In this document: piece after piece, positions 26,638 to 34,420 of the stretch
Layout of the letters: each line of letters opens with the position of its first letter
Position numbering within the stretch: position 1 is the stretch's first letter
From: Streptomyces sp. WMMB303
Lineage (GTDB): Bacteria; Actinomycetota; Actinomycetes; Streptomycetales; Streptomycetaceae
NCBI RefSeq assembly: GCF_029351045.1
Contig: NZ_JARKIN010000001.1
Span: 2,442,001-2,506,000, forward strand
Length of the DNA: 64,000 bases
Direction of reading: 5' to 3'
The notes under the pieces: generated by a model
Told to the model about the DNA's origin: nothing
Databases searched by the model: none
The model's input: only the letters and a program-made list of their open reading frames with translations
Position numbers and translations under genes: made by a program

Positions 26638-27551
26638 CCCGCGTCGTCCTCCTCCTCGCCCCGGGCGTCCATCTGCTCGACCTCGCCGGCCCCGCCCAGG
26701 TCTTCAGCACCGCGGCCGGGCTCGGCAAGTCCTACCGGCTCGACTACGTCGGCGAGCGGGAGCTGATCCACAGCGCGCAGGGCCTGCCGCTGGGCGCCGA
26801 AACCGCATGGCCGCCAGACCTGGGACGGGACGATCTGCTCGTGGTGCCGGGCTGGCACTCCGCGCGCCGCGGCCCGCACCCCTTCGGTGACGGGACACTC
26901 GCCCGCATCGCCGCGCACCACGCCGGCGGCGGCACGGTGGCGAGCGTCTGCTCGGGGGCGCAGGCGCTGGGTGAGGCGGGGCTGCTGGACGGTCGGCGCT
27001 GCACCACGCACCACGAACTCCAGGACGAACTCGCCCGCCGATTCCCGCACGCCAAGGTGGTCCGCGACGTCCTGTTCACCACGGACGACCGGGTCGTCAC
27101 CTCCGCCGGGATCGCCAGCGGCATCGACCTGTCCCTGCACCTGCTGTCCGTACGGCACGGCCCCGCGCTCGCCGCGCAGGTGGCGCGGAGCATGGTCGTC
27201 CACGCCCGCCGCAACGGCGACGAGCCGCAGGCCAGTGCCGTCCTGCGGTACCGCTCGCACCTCGACGACACCGTGCACCGCGTCCAGGACTTCATCGACA
27301 CCCGGTACGCCGAACCCCTCACCCTGGACCGGCTGGCCGCCGACGCCGGGGTCAGCGCCCGCACCCTGACCCGCCTGTTCACCCGCGCCACCGGTGGCCT
27401 GACCCCGCTGCGCTACCAGCAGACCCTCCGCCTCGAACGCGCCGAGCACCTCCTCTCCCACGGAGCCACCACCGACACCGCCGCGCACGAGGTCGGCTTC
27501 ACCGACCCGCGCATGCTCCGCCGCCTCCGCTCCCGGAACGCCGCGAACTGA
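26634..27551 (+). CDS. GlxA-family AraC-type transcriptional regulator
   Basis: 305 residues. The N-terminal DJ-1/PfpI-like domain (about 1-175) includes LLAPGVHLLDLAGPAQVF and the nucleophile-elbow segment VASVCSGAQALGEAG. The C-terminal AraC helix-turn-helix pair (about 205-300) includes LDRLAADAGVSARTLTRLF and DTAAHEVGFTDPRML. GTG 26634 overlaps the hydrolase stop by 4 bases. It probably regulates the co-transcribed hydrolase in response to a small molecule bound by the DJ-1-like domain. Confidence 0.92.
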   Translation: MTRVVLLLAPGVHLLDLAGPAQVFSTAAGLGKSYRLDYVGERELIHSAQGLPLGAETAWPPDLGRDDLLVVPGWHSARRGPHPFGDGTLARIAAHHAGGGTVASVCSGAQALGEAGLLDGRRCTTHHELQDELARRFPHAKVVRDVLFTTDDRVVTSAGIASGIDLSLHLLSVRHGPALAAQVARSMVVHARRNGDEPQASAVLRYRSHLDDTVHRVQDFIDTRYAEPLTLDRLAADAGVSARTLTRLFTRATGGLTPLRYQQTLRLERAEHLLSHGATTDTAAHEVGFTDPRMLRRLRSRNAAN

Positions 27552-27556
27552 CCGTA

Positions 27557-27588
27557 CCGGGAGTCCGGGCGGCCGGGAGTCCGGGCGG
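27557..27588. repeat. Two perfect tandem 16-bp units
   Basis: CCGGGAGTCCGGGCGG occurs at 27557-27572 and 27573-27588, just past the GlxA-type gene. The rest of the 304-bp gap to 27856 shows no gene; it must hold the promoter of the next one. Confidence 0.7.
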
Positions 27589-27855
27589 CCGGGCACGGCA
27601 GTCGTCGCCGACGCATCCGGGAACGTCCTCGCAGTGTGGCGGCCGGAACACGAAGGGCCCGCACAGGCCGCTATCCTGAAGATCCGACCGCGTGGCGGCC
27701 TGATGACCTGGTGACCTGGTGATCAGACCCAGCCGACGGACCCGACGACCCGACGGATCCGGCGACCGGGGGCAACACCCGGTGCACACCGTCGGTCGGA
27801 CGAGCGCAGCAGCAAGCGTCCCTCCCGACCCACCAGCCCCGGAGGTCACCGCCCG

Positions 27856-28053
27856 ATGGCCCAGCGGCCCCCGCGCCTTCCCACCGCACCGCCCAACCCG
27901 TACGGAGCGCACCCCGGGGCCGGTTGGGCACCGCCCCGCTCGGCGGGCGCGGGCAGGGGGAGGATCACGCGCGGCCGGGTGATCGCGGCAGCGGTGGGAA
28001 GCCTGCTGGCGTTCGTCTACGTGGTGGTACCAGCCGTCCGCTTGCTGTTCTGA
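27856..28053 (+). CDS. Small membrane protein, 65 aa
   Basis: 65 residues: a Pro-rich cytoplasmic half (PPNPYGAHPGAGWAPPR), a basic turn, then one transmembrane helix (IAAAVGSLLAFVYVVVPAV) ending VRLLF. ATG 27856 follows CCGGAGG. I do not recognise a family. A decayed copy, including the ribosome site, lies at 34150-34371 on the other side of the Rhs cassette, which argues that this is a real gene. Function unknown. Confidence 0.65.
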   Translation: MAQRPPRLPTAPPNPYGAHPGAGWAPPRSAGAGRGRITRGRVIAAAVGSLLAFVYVVVPAVRLLF

Positions 28054-28188
28054 GCCCTTCGGGGTATGTCCGCGGCGGATCGACGGGTACGGAATACGAA
28101 GCCGACGATCGGGAAGCGGGAGTGGCCGAAGGATCCGCTGCCCGGCACCGGACCGTGGCCCCGACCGTACCCGTGCAGGTCCCGACGA

Positions 28189-28238
28189 CCGCTCATTACG
28201 GCCCGCGTTCGAGACCGCCCATTACGGCCCGCGTTCGA
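28189..28238. repeat. Two 24-bp direct repeats upstream of the Rhs operon
   Basis: 28189-28212 and 28215-28238 match in 23 of 24 bases (core CATTACGGCCCGCGTTCGA), period 26 bp. They end 15 bp before TACGGT (28254-28259), a possible -10 box, so they may be regulatory. Confidence 0.75.
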
Positions 28239-28296
28239 ACTGTCGCTTTCGGATACGGTGTTCTTTCGATCGGAGACAGGTCCTGGGGGGGACGTT

Positions 28297-28824
28297 ATGG
28301 GAGACGACGGCCGGCCGCTGCTGCCCGGCGACAGGCTCAAGGACGAGTTGGCGCACCGGGGTCAGTTGCAGGTGCCGAAGGAGACGGTCGACGGGCTGAC
28401 CAAGGGCATCAAAGGTGCGCTGGAGGAACTCCGTGAGATCGGCACGGATGTGGACGCGGCGCAGGGCAGTGGTTTCGAGGAGATGTCGCTGACCAAGATG
28501 GAGGTCGGTGAGGACGCCCTGTGCCAGTCGTTCGAGGGGTTCTGCGAGCGGTGGGAGTGGGGGGTGCGCGGCCTGATGGCGGATGCGGACGGCATCGCCG
28601 AGCGGCTGGGACTGGCGGCGGGGATGTCCTGGGAGGAGGACCGCTACCGGTCCAGGGCCATCAAGGGCGGCGTCAACGCACTGAATCCGCTGGGTAATCC
28701 GTACGCCTCCGAGAAGGGGGTGGACGGGGCCGGATTCGTGGACATGGCTACCGGCCAGGTCGACGGCAAGCCCGGTCAGGGCGAGGGACAGCCCGGTCAG
28801 GGCGGCGACGGAGGCGTCGGCTGA
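28297..28824 (+). CDS. WXG-like partner/chaperone of the Rhs toxin
   Basis: 175 residues, mostly helical and without signal peptide or membrane segment. It resembles the small helical partners encoded before large actinomycete type VII-like polymorphic toxins: KETVDGLTKGIKGALEEL, then CERWEWGVRGLMADADGIAE, with a Gly/Gln-rich tail. ATG 28297 follows GGGGGGAC; an open frame runs upstream to 28066 without a good start. The stop overlaps the toxin start (TGATG), so the two proteins are made together. The export-partner role is inferred. Confidence 0.75.
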   Translation: MGDDGRPLLPGDRLKDELAHRGQLQVPKETVDGLTKGIKGALEELREIGTDVDAAQGSGFEEMSLTKMEVGEDALCQSFEGFCERWEWGVRGLMADADGIAERLGLAAGMSWEEDRYRSRAIKGGVNALNPLGNPYASEKGVDGAGFVDMATGQVDGKPGQGEGQPGQGGDGGVG

Positions 28825-31800
28825 TGGGGCTCGGGGATCTCGTCGACAAGACGACCGACGCCGCCAAGGACGCCTACCACGACTTCACCCCCGACCCCGT
28901 CGAGGACAAGATCGAGGGTGCCGTCGAGAAGGGCGGCGAAGTCGTCGGCAAGGGCTCGGATCTGCTCGCCGACAAGCTGGACCAGATGGGCTGGAAGCCC
29001 GGAGCCAGGTTCGTCCGCGACGCGGGTGACGTTGTCACCAACAAGACCGGTGGTGATGTTCAGGAGCGGGAGCTGGGCGAGACGGAGGAGGCGAACAAGC
29101 TCGTCCACGGCTCGCCCGCCAAGCTGGAGTCCACGGCCGACCACCTGCGGGACTTCCACAAGGCGTTCACTCGGGTGGGCCGCGCCCTGCAGGGCCTGGA
29201 CTCGGAGCACTTGAAGGGGGAGGCGGCCGACGCCTTCCGCCGGACGGTGGACGTCCAGCCGCGCCGGTGGTTCACGGCTGCCGACGCCTGCGAGAAGGCC
29301 AAAGGCGCGCTCGACGACTTCGCCGGCACCGTGCGCTGGGCACAGGGTGAGGCCAAGGATGCCATCAAGCTCTACAACGAGGGCGAGAAGGCCTCCCGGC
29401 AGCACAGCACGAAGGTCACCTTCTACAACGACGCGGTCGAGGCGTACAACGACACGCCGAAGGAAGACCGCGTGCCCGGCTCGCTGCCGGACAAGCCCCC
29501 GGCAACGGACCCGGGTGAGGCCAAGATGCAGGAGGCCCGCGAGAAGCTGAAGGAGGCCCGCCGCCAGCGGGACGAGGCGGCGCGGGCCGCCAACAAGCTG
29601 ATGGAGGCGGCCCGGGATGCGGCTCCGGCCAAGCCCTCGTACGGAGCGCAGGTGCGCAGCGGAGTCAAGGGCGGGCTGCTGGCGGTGGAGCACCGTATCG
29701 GCGGCTTTCTGAACACGGGCTCCGAAGCGCTCAACTTCGCCAAGGGCATGAGCCCGATCAACCCGCACAACATCCTCAACCCCGACGACTACCAGACCAA
29801 CCTCAACAGCACGGTGGCCGGGATGAAGACCCTGGCCACCCACCCGGACATCGCCCTCAAACAGGCCTACCGGGGCTTCCTCGACGATCCGGAGGCATTC
29901 TTCGGCGGCCTGGCCTTCGACGCCCTCACCGGAGGCGGCGGCAAAGCCGCGGGCGTGGCGGCAAAGGGCTCACGTCTGGCCCGGAAGGCGGAGCAAGCCG
30001 CCGAGCGTCCGGGGCGCACGTCCCTGAGGCAGGAGCCGGACAACCACAATCGTCCCGACGGCAGCCGGCCCTGCGGCGAGGATCCGGTCGACTTCGCCAC
30101 CGGCCGGATGCTGCTGCCGCAGGCCGACCTGGCGCTGCCCGGCATCCTGCCCCTCGCCTTCCGCCGCCGGTTCGAGTCCTCCTACCGCGCCGGGCGGTGG
30201 TTCGGTCCGGCCTGGTCGAGCACGCTCGACCAGCGGCTGGAAGTCGACGCCGAGGGCGTCGTCTTCCACGGGGAGAGCAGCCTGCTGGTCGCCTATCCGC
30301 ACCCGGAGCCGGGCGGTGAGCCGGTCCTTCCCGGCAGAGGCCCGCAGTGGCCGCTTCGGCTGCGCGCGGATGGCGATTACGTACTGACCGACCCGGAATC
30401 GGGCCTGGCGAGGTGTTTCACGCCTCCGGCCGACCTTGCCGACCGCGAAGGCGTGGCCCTGCTCGCCGAGATATCCGACCGGAACGGCAACCGGATCACG
30501 TTCGACTACGACGAGGCCGGCACCCCGCTCGCCCTGGTCCACTCCGGCGGCTACCACGTGCGCGTGGAGAGCGATGCGGAGCTGGGCCGCGTCACAGGGC
30601 TCCTGCTGGCCGGTGGAGCACAGGACGGCACCGACCAGCAGATCGTCCGCTTCGGCTACGACCGGCACGGCAACCTCACCGAGGTGACCGGCTCCACCGG
30701 TCGCCCGATGCGCTTCGGCTACGACGACGCCGGCCGCATCATCTCCTGGACCGACACCAACGACTCGCACTACGAGTACGCCTACGACGAGCACGACCGC
30801 TGCGTGTGGCAGTCCGGCACCGAAGGCCACATGCACGCGACCTTCGACTACAGCCCGGCCGATCCGAAGACGGGCCACCGCGTCACCAAAGTCACCACCT
30901 CCCTCGGGCAGACCACCTACCACCTGATCAACGCCCGCGACCAGGTCGTCGCCGTCACCGACCCCACGGGAGCCACCAGTCGCATCGAACGCGACACGCA
31001 CCACCGCGTGCTCTCCCACACCGACGCACTGGGGCGTACCACCCGGCTGGAGCGGGACGGCGAAGGTCGCGTGGCACGGGTCATCCGTCCGGACAGCAGC
31101 GCGACCTCGATCACTTACACCGCTCTCGGCATCCCGGCCGAAGTCACGGAGCCGGACGGCGCGGTGTGGCGGCACGAGTACGACGAACGCGGCAACCGGA
31201 CGCTCACCATCGACCCCGCAGGAGCGTCGACCGGTTATACGTACGACGAGTCCGGCCGTCTCACCTCGGTGACGGACGCCCTCGGGCAGGTGATGCGGGT
31301 GCGCTGCGACGCGGCGGGCCTGCCGGCCGAGATCACCGACCCGGCCGGAGCCGTGACGACGTACCGCCGGGACGCCTTCGGCCGCCCCACGACCGTCATC
31401 AACCCACTCGGTGACACCACCCACCTGTCCTGGACGGTCGAAGGCCACCTCAGCCGCCGCACCTCACCCGACGGCGCCACGGAACGCTGGGAGTGGGACG
31501 GCGAGGGCAACTGCCTCCGCCACGTGGACGCGGCAGGTGACGAGACGCGCTACGAGTACACCCACTTCGACCTGCTCATCGCCCGTACCGGCCCTGACGG
31601 CGTGCGCCACACCTTCACCCACGACACCCGGCTGCGGCTCCGCGAGGTGACCAACCCCCAGGGGCTCACCTGGACCTACGACTACGACGAAGCCGACCGC
31701 CTCGTCGCGGAGACCGATTTCGACGACCGCATCCAGCGCTACACACTCGACGCAGCAGGTCAGTTGACGTCGCGCACCACACCGCTCGGCGACACCATCG

Positions 31801-33608
31801 CCTACGAACGCGACGTGCTCGGCCGGATGACGGCCAAGGACGCGGCCGGCACCGTGACAACGTACGCGTACGACCCGGCCGGCCGCCTGGTCGAGGCCCG
31901 CAACCCGGACGTGGAGCTGCTACGCCAGTACGACCGGGCGGGCCGCCTCAAGACCGAGGTCGTGGGCGGCCGTGCGCTCGCCTACGCGTACGACGCGCTG
32001 GGCCGCCCGGTACGCCGCACCACCCCCACCGGCTCGGTGACCCGCTACGGCTACGACGCGGCGGGCAACCGCACAACGGTGACGGCCGACGGCCACACCC
32101 TGACGTCCTCCTACGACGCGGCAGGCCGCGAGCGGCAGCGAGACATCGACGGGAGGGCCTCCCTCTTCTGGACCTGGGACCCGGCAGGCCGCCTGACCGG
32201 CCAGGCCCTCACCGGCACGGCGGCGGAGCTGGACTGGCACCGCTCCTACACCTACCGCCCGGACGGCCATCTGATCGCGGTGGACGACTCCCGCGAGGGC
32301 ACCAGCCGCTTCGCCCTCGACACGGCGGGCCGCGTCACGCGGGTCAGCGCCCGCGACTGGACGGAGACCTACGCCTACGACGAGGCGGGCAACCAGACGA
32401 CGGCCGACTGGCCCGCCGCACACGCGAGCCCGGAAGCCCGCGGCCCCCGCACCTACACCGGCACCCGCATCCATACGGCGGGCCGCCTGCGCTACGAGCA
32501 CGACGCCGGGGGCCGCGTCGTGTGCCGCCAGAAGAAGAACCTCTCCCGGCGGCCGGACACCTGGCGCTACGAGTGGGACGCGGAGGACCGCCTGACGCGG
32601 GTCACCACCCCGGACGGGGCGGTGTGGAACTATGCCTACGACCCGTTGGGCCGCCGCACCGCGAAGAGCTCCGATGCCGAGCGGGTGGACTTCACCTGGG
32701 ACGGCCCCACCCTCGTGGAACAGACCACGACGGGCGAGGCACCCCACCCGGTGACCCTCACCTGGAACCACCAGGGCCTCCACCCCATCTCCCAGACGGA
32801 ACGCATCACCGACGAGACGTCCCAGCGGAAAATAGACTCCCGCTTCTTCGCCATCGTCACCGACCTCATCGGCACCCCCACAGCGCTGCTCACCGAGTCC
32901 GGCACCACGGCCTGGCACACCCGCTCCACTCTCTGGGGCACCACCACCTGGAACACCGACGCCACCGCCTACACCCCCCTCCGCTTCCCCGGCCAGTACT
33001 TCGACCCCGAATCCGGCCTCCACTACAACTACTTCCGCCACTACGATCCGGAAACCGCCCGCTACCTCTCCCCCGACCCCCTCGGATTGGCACCGGCACC
33101 GAACCCGGTGACATATGTGGTCAACCCGCATGAGCTCGTGGATCCGCTGGGACTCTCCGGTTGCCCAGTAGGGTCTGCCAAGAGCGCGAAGGACCTCAGG
33201 AATACACCCGGACCGGCTACAGGAGGAAGCTCACTTCCCGATGTCTCCGGGCAATGGCTGAGGGGGTCGGACGGAAATGCCGGACGAATACCCGGTCAGG
33301 TGGCTCGAGAACTCCAAGGGAGAGATTTCACCAAATTCGATGACTTCCGTCGAGCCTTCTGGGAGGAAGTCTCACGGCACCCAGAGCTGGCTGAGCAGTT
33401 CGATAAATCTGGGCAGACCGCCATGGCGGGGGGAAAATCCCCCTTCACACCGGCGTCTCAGCACGATGGCCAAGGCAGATATATCTTGCACCATATGCAC
33501 CCGATCCAGCATGGCGGGGGCGTGTATGATCTCGACAACATAGCCGTAGTAACACCGCGATACCACAAGGAAATTCTCAGCGGAAACTATCATTTCGGAA
33601 ACGGTTAG
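28824..33608 (+). CDS. Rhs/YD-repeat polymorphic toxin with colicin E-type HNH DNase tip
   Basis: 1594 residues. Residues 1-250 are helical and WXG-like, a putative type VII export region; no signal peptide or PAAR domain is seen. A DUF6531-type segment begins near 417 (CGEDPVDFATGRMLLP). About twenty YD repeats fill 480-1410, closed by the Rhs core motif RYLSPDPLGL (1413-1422) and VDPLGL. The tip (about 1473-1594) matches colicin E7/E9 DNases: DFTKFDDFRRAFWEEV, KSPFTPASQ, then the HNH motif with His1556, His1557 and His1581 at the colicin spacing. The colicin H131 position is Leu1585; His1590 may replace it. It should cut DNA of rival cells. Confidence 0.95.
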   Translation: MGLGDLVDKTTDAAKDAYHDFTPDPVEDKIEGAVEKGGEVVGKGSDLLADKLDQMGWKPGARFVRDAGDVVTNKTGGDVQERELGETEEANKLVHGSPAKLESTADHLRDFHKAFTRVGRALQGLDSEHLKGEAADAFRRTVDVQPRRWFTAADACEKAKGALDDFAGTVRWAQGEAKDAIKLYNEGEKASRQHSTKVTFYNDAVEAYNDTPKEDRVPGSLPDKPPATDPGEAKMQEAREKLKEARRQRDEAARAANKLMEAARDAAPAKPSYGAQVRSGVKGGLLAVEHRIGGFLNTGSEALNFAKGMSPINPHNILNPDDYQTNLNSTVAGMKTLATHPDIALKQAYRGFLDDPEAFFGGLAFDALTGGGGKAAGVAAKGSRLARKAEQAAERPGRTSLRQEPDNHNRPDGSRPCGEDPVDFATGRMLLPQADLALPGILPLAFRRRFESSYRAGRWFGPAWSSTLDQRLEVDAEGVVFHGESSLLVAYPHPEPGGEPVLPGRGPQWPLRLRADGDYVLTDPESGLARCFTPPADLADREGVALLAEISDRNGNRITFDYDEAGTPLALVHSGGYHVRVESDAELGRVTGLLLAGGAQDGTDQQIVRFGYDRHGNLTEVTGSTGRPMRFGYDDAGRIISWTDTNDSHYEYAYDEHDRCVWQSGTEGHMHATFDYSPADPKTGHRVTKVTTSLGQTTYHLINARDQVVAVTDPTGATSRIERDTHHRVLSHTDALGRTTRLERDGEGRVARVIRPDSSATSITYTALGIPAEVTEPDGAVWRHEYDERGNRTLTIDPAGASTGYTYDESGRLTSVTDALGQVMRVRCDAAGLPAEITDPAGAVTTYRRDAFGRPTTVINPLGDTTHLSWTVEGHLSRRTSPDGATERWEWDGEGNCLRHVDAAGDETRYEYTHFDLLIARTGPDGVRHTFTHDTRLRLREVTNPQGLTWTYDYDEADRLVAETDFDDRIQRYTLDAAGQLTSRTTPLGDTIAYERDVLGRMTAKDAAGTVTTYAYDPAGRLVEARNPDVELLRQYDRAGRLKTEVVGGRALAYAYDALGRPVRRTTPTGSVTRYGYDAAGNRTTVTADGHTLTSSYDAAGRERQRDIDGRASLFWTWDPAGRLTGQALTGTAAELDWHRSYTYRPDGHLIAVDDSREGTSRFALDTAGRVTRVSARDWTETYAYDEAGNQTTADWPAAHASPEARGPRTYTGTRIHTAGRLRYEHDAGGRVVCRQKKNLSRRPDTWRYEWDAEDRLTRVTTPDGAVWNYAYDPLGRRTAKSSDAERVDFTWDGPTLVEQTTTGEAPHPVTLTWNHQGLHPISQTERITDETSQRKIDSRFFAIVTDLIGTPTALLTESGTTAWHTRSTLWGTTTWNTDATAYTPLRFPGQYFDPESGLHYNYFRHYDPETARYLSPDPLGLAPAPNPVTYVVNPHELVDPLGLSGCPVGSAKSAKDLRNTPGPATGGSSLPDVSGQWLRGSDGNAGRIPGQVARELQGRDFTKFDDFRRAFWEEVSRHPELAEQFDKSGQTAMAGGKSPFTPASQHDGQGRYILHHMHPIQHGGGVYDLDNIAVVTPRYHKEILSGNYHFGNG

Positions 33609-33638
33609 AATCAAGAATTCTCACGACGGAGAGGGGTA

Positions 33639-33860
33639 GTGCCCGCAATGTCGAAAAAATCACGCGACGAGCTGATCAGAATCGTACAAAAACTCATCGC
33701 TGCGGATCTCCCTGAAGAAGAAGAGGATCACCTCGTCGAGGAATTGCAATCCAGTGTCTTGCACCCGCGTGTCACAGACCTGATCTATTATCACTCTCCG
33801 AAGTTGACGGCTGAAGAAGTGGTCGACAAGGCCCTGGCATATCGCCCGATTGAACTCTGA
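33639..33860 (+). CDS. Colicin E-type DNase immunity protein (Im7/Im9 family)
   Basis: 73 residues, encoded 30 bases after the toxin. Its segment LHPRVTDLIYYHSP matches the conserved helix-III region of colicin Im proteins; Asp47, Tyr50 and Tyr51 fall on Im9 Asp51, Tyr54 and Tyr55, which bind the DNase. The acidic stretch PEEEEDHLVEEL also fits. It should bind the toxin's HNH domain in the cytoplasm and protect the producer. GTG 33639 has GGAG 6 bases upstream; ATG 33648 is the alternative. I counted 122 G or C in bases 33601-33840 (51%), far below its neighbours, a sign of transfer. Confidence 0.9.
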   Translation: MPAMSKKSRDELIRIVQKLIAADLPEEEEDHLVEELQSSVLHPRVTDLIYYHSPKLTAEEVVDKALAYRPIEL

Positions 33861-33881
33861 CAAAGTCGTGCACAGCAGGCG

Positions 33882-34152
33882 GTGAGCGCCGATGCGAGGC
33901 ACTCGCTGGTGTTCGTCGACCGTCTCCTGACCCACCTCACGCGCTTCCGTCACGCCAGCCCGCACGATGTGCCGGCCTGCTGGTTCGGCGTCGACCACTC
34001 CACCATCGCGCCCTTGGCCATCGGTGAGGTGCGACCTCTGCTTGCCGAGCGGGGCCGCACCGACAGCCGCGGAATGCGACTTCGAACCCGCGCCGAGGTC
34101 GTCGACCAACTCGGCGCCACCTTGACCCGGCATCATCGACGGCACCGATCAC
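33882..34152 (+). pseudogene. IS5-family transposase remnant (N-terminal part)
   Basis: The reading FRHASPHDVPACWFGVDHST followed by IGEVRPLLAERG and MRLRTRAEVVDQLGA is the helix-turn-helix region of Streptomyces IS5-group transposases (HTH_Tnp_4 before DDE_Tnp_4). A frameshift follows: the next frame gives GIIDGTD, the start of the DDE domain, and the match then stops near 34152. About 90 of some 270 residues remain, with no inverted repeats visible. It lies 21 bases behind the immunity gene. Confidence 0.75.
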
Positions 34153-34168
34153 CGGAGGTTACCCACCC

Positions 34169-34371
34169 ATGCTGCAGCGGTCCGCGCGTGCCCACACCGC
34201 TGCCCAATCCGCATGGTGTGTATCCGGAGACCAAGCGGGCGCCACCACCTTGGAAGGCAGGGAAGGCAGGGAAGGCAGTCTCACCACCACCTGTGCGGGG
34301 GGCTGCTGGTATTCGCCAACGTGGTGATGCCGGCCGTTCGACCGCCCCCGCTGAGCCGTCGGGCAGGGTAG
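34169..34371 (+). pseudogene. Decayed copy of the 65-aa small membrane protein gene
   Basis: The ribosome site and start (CCGGAGGTTACCCACCCATG) resemble those of the intact gene at 27856 (CCGGAGGTCACCGCCCGATG). Fragments in different frames match its product: LQR, then PLPNPHGVYPETKRAPPPW, then GLLVFANVVMPAVR against GSLLAFVYVVVPAVR. At least two frameshifts are needed to read through. A 9-bp GGAAGGCAG triplet repeat disrupts the middle. Confidence 0.7.
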
Positions 34372-34420
34372 ACGGCGACAGAACGCGGCGACGGCGACAA
34401 CTGAGTGCGAGGGGCGACAG

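Noticed and set aside
30165..30195. tRNA-like T-loop word GGTTCGAGTCC
   Set aside because: It lies inside the Rhs coding frame and no cloverleaf can be folded around it.
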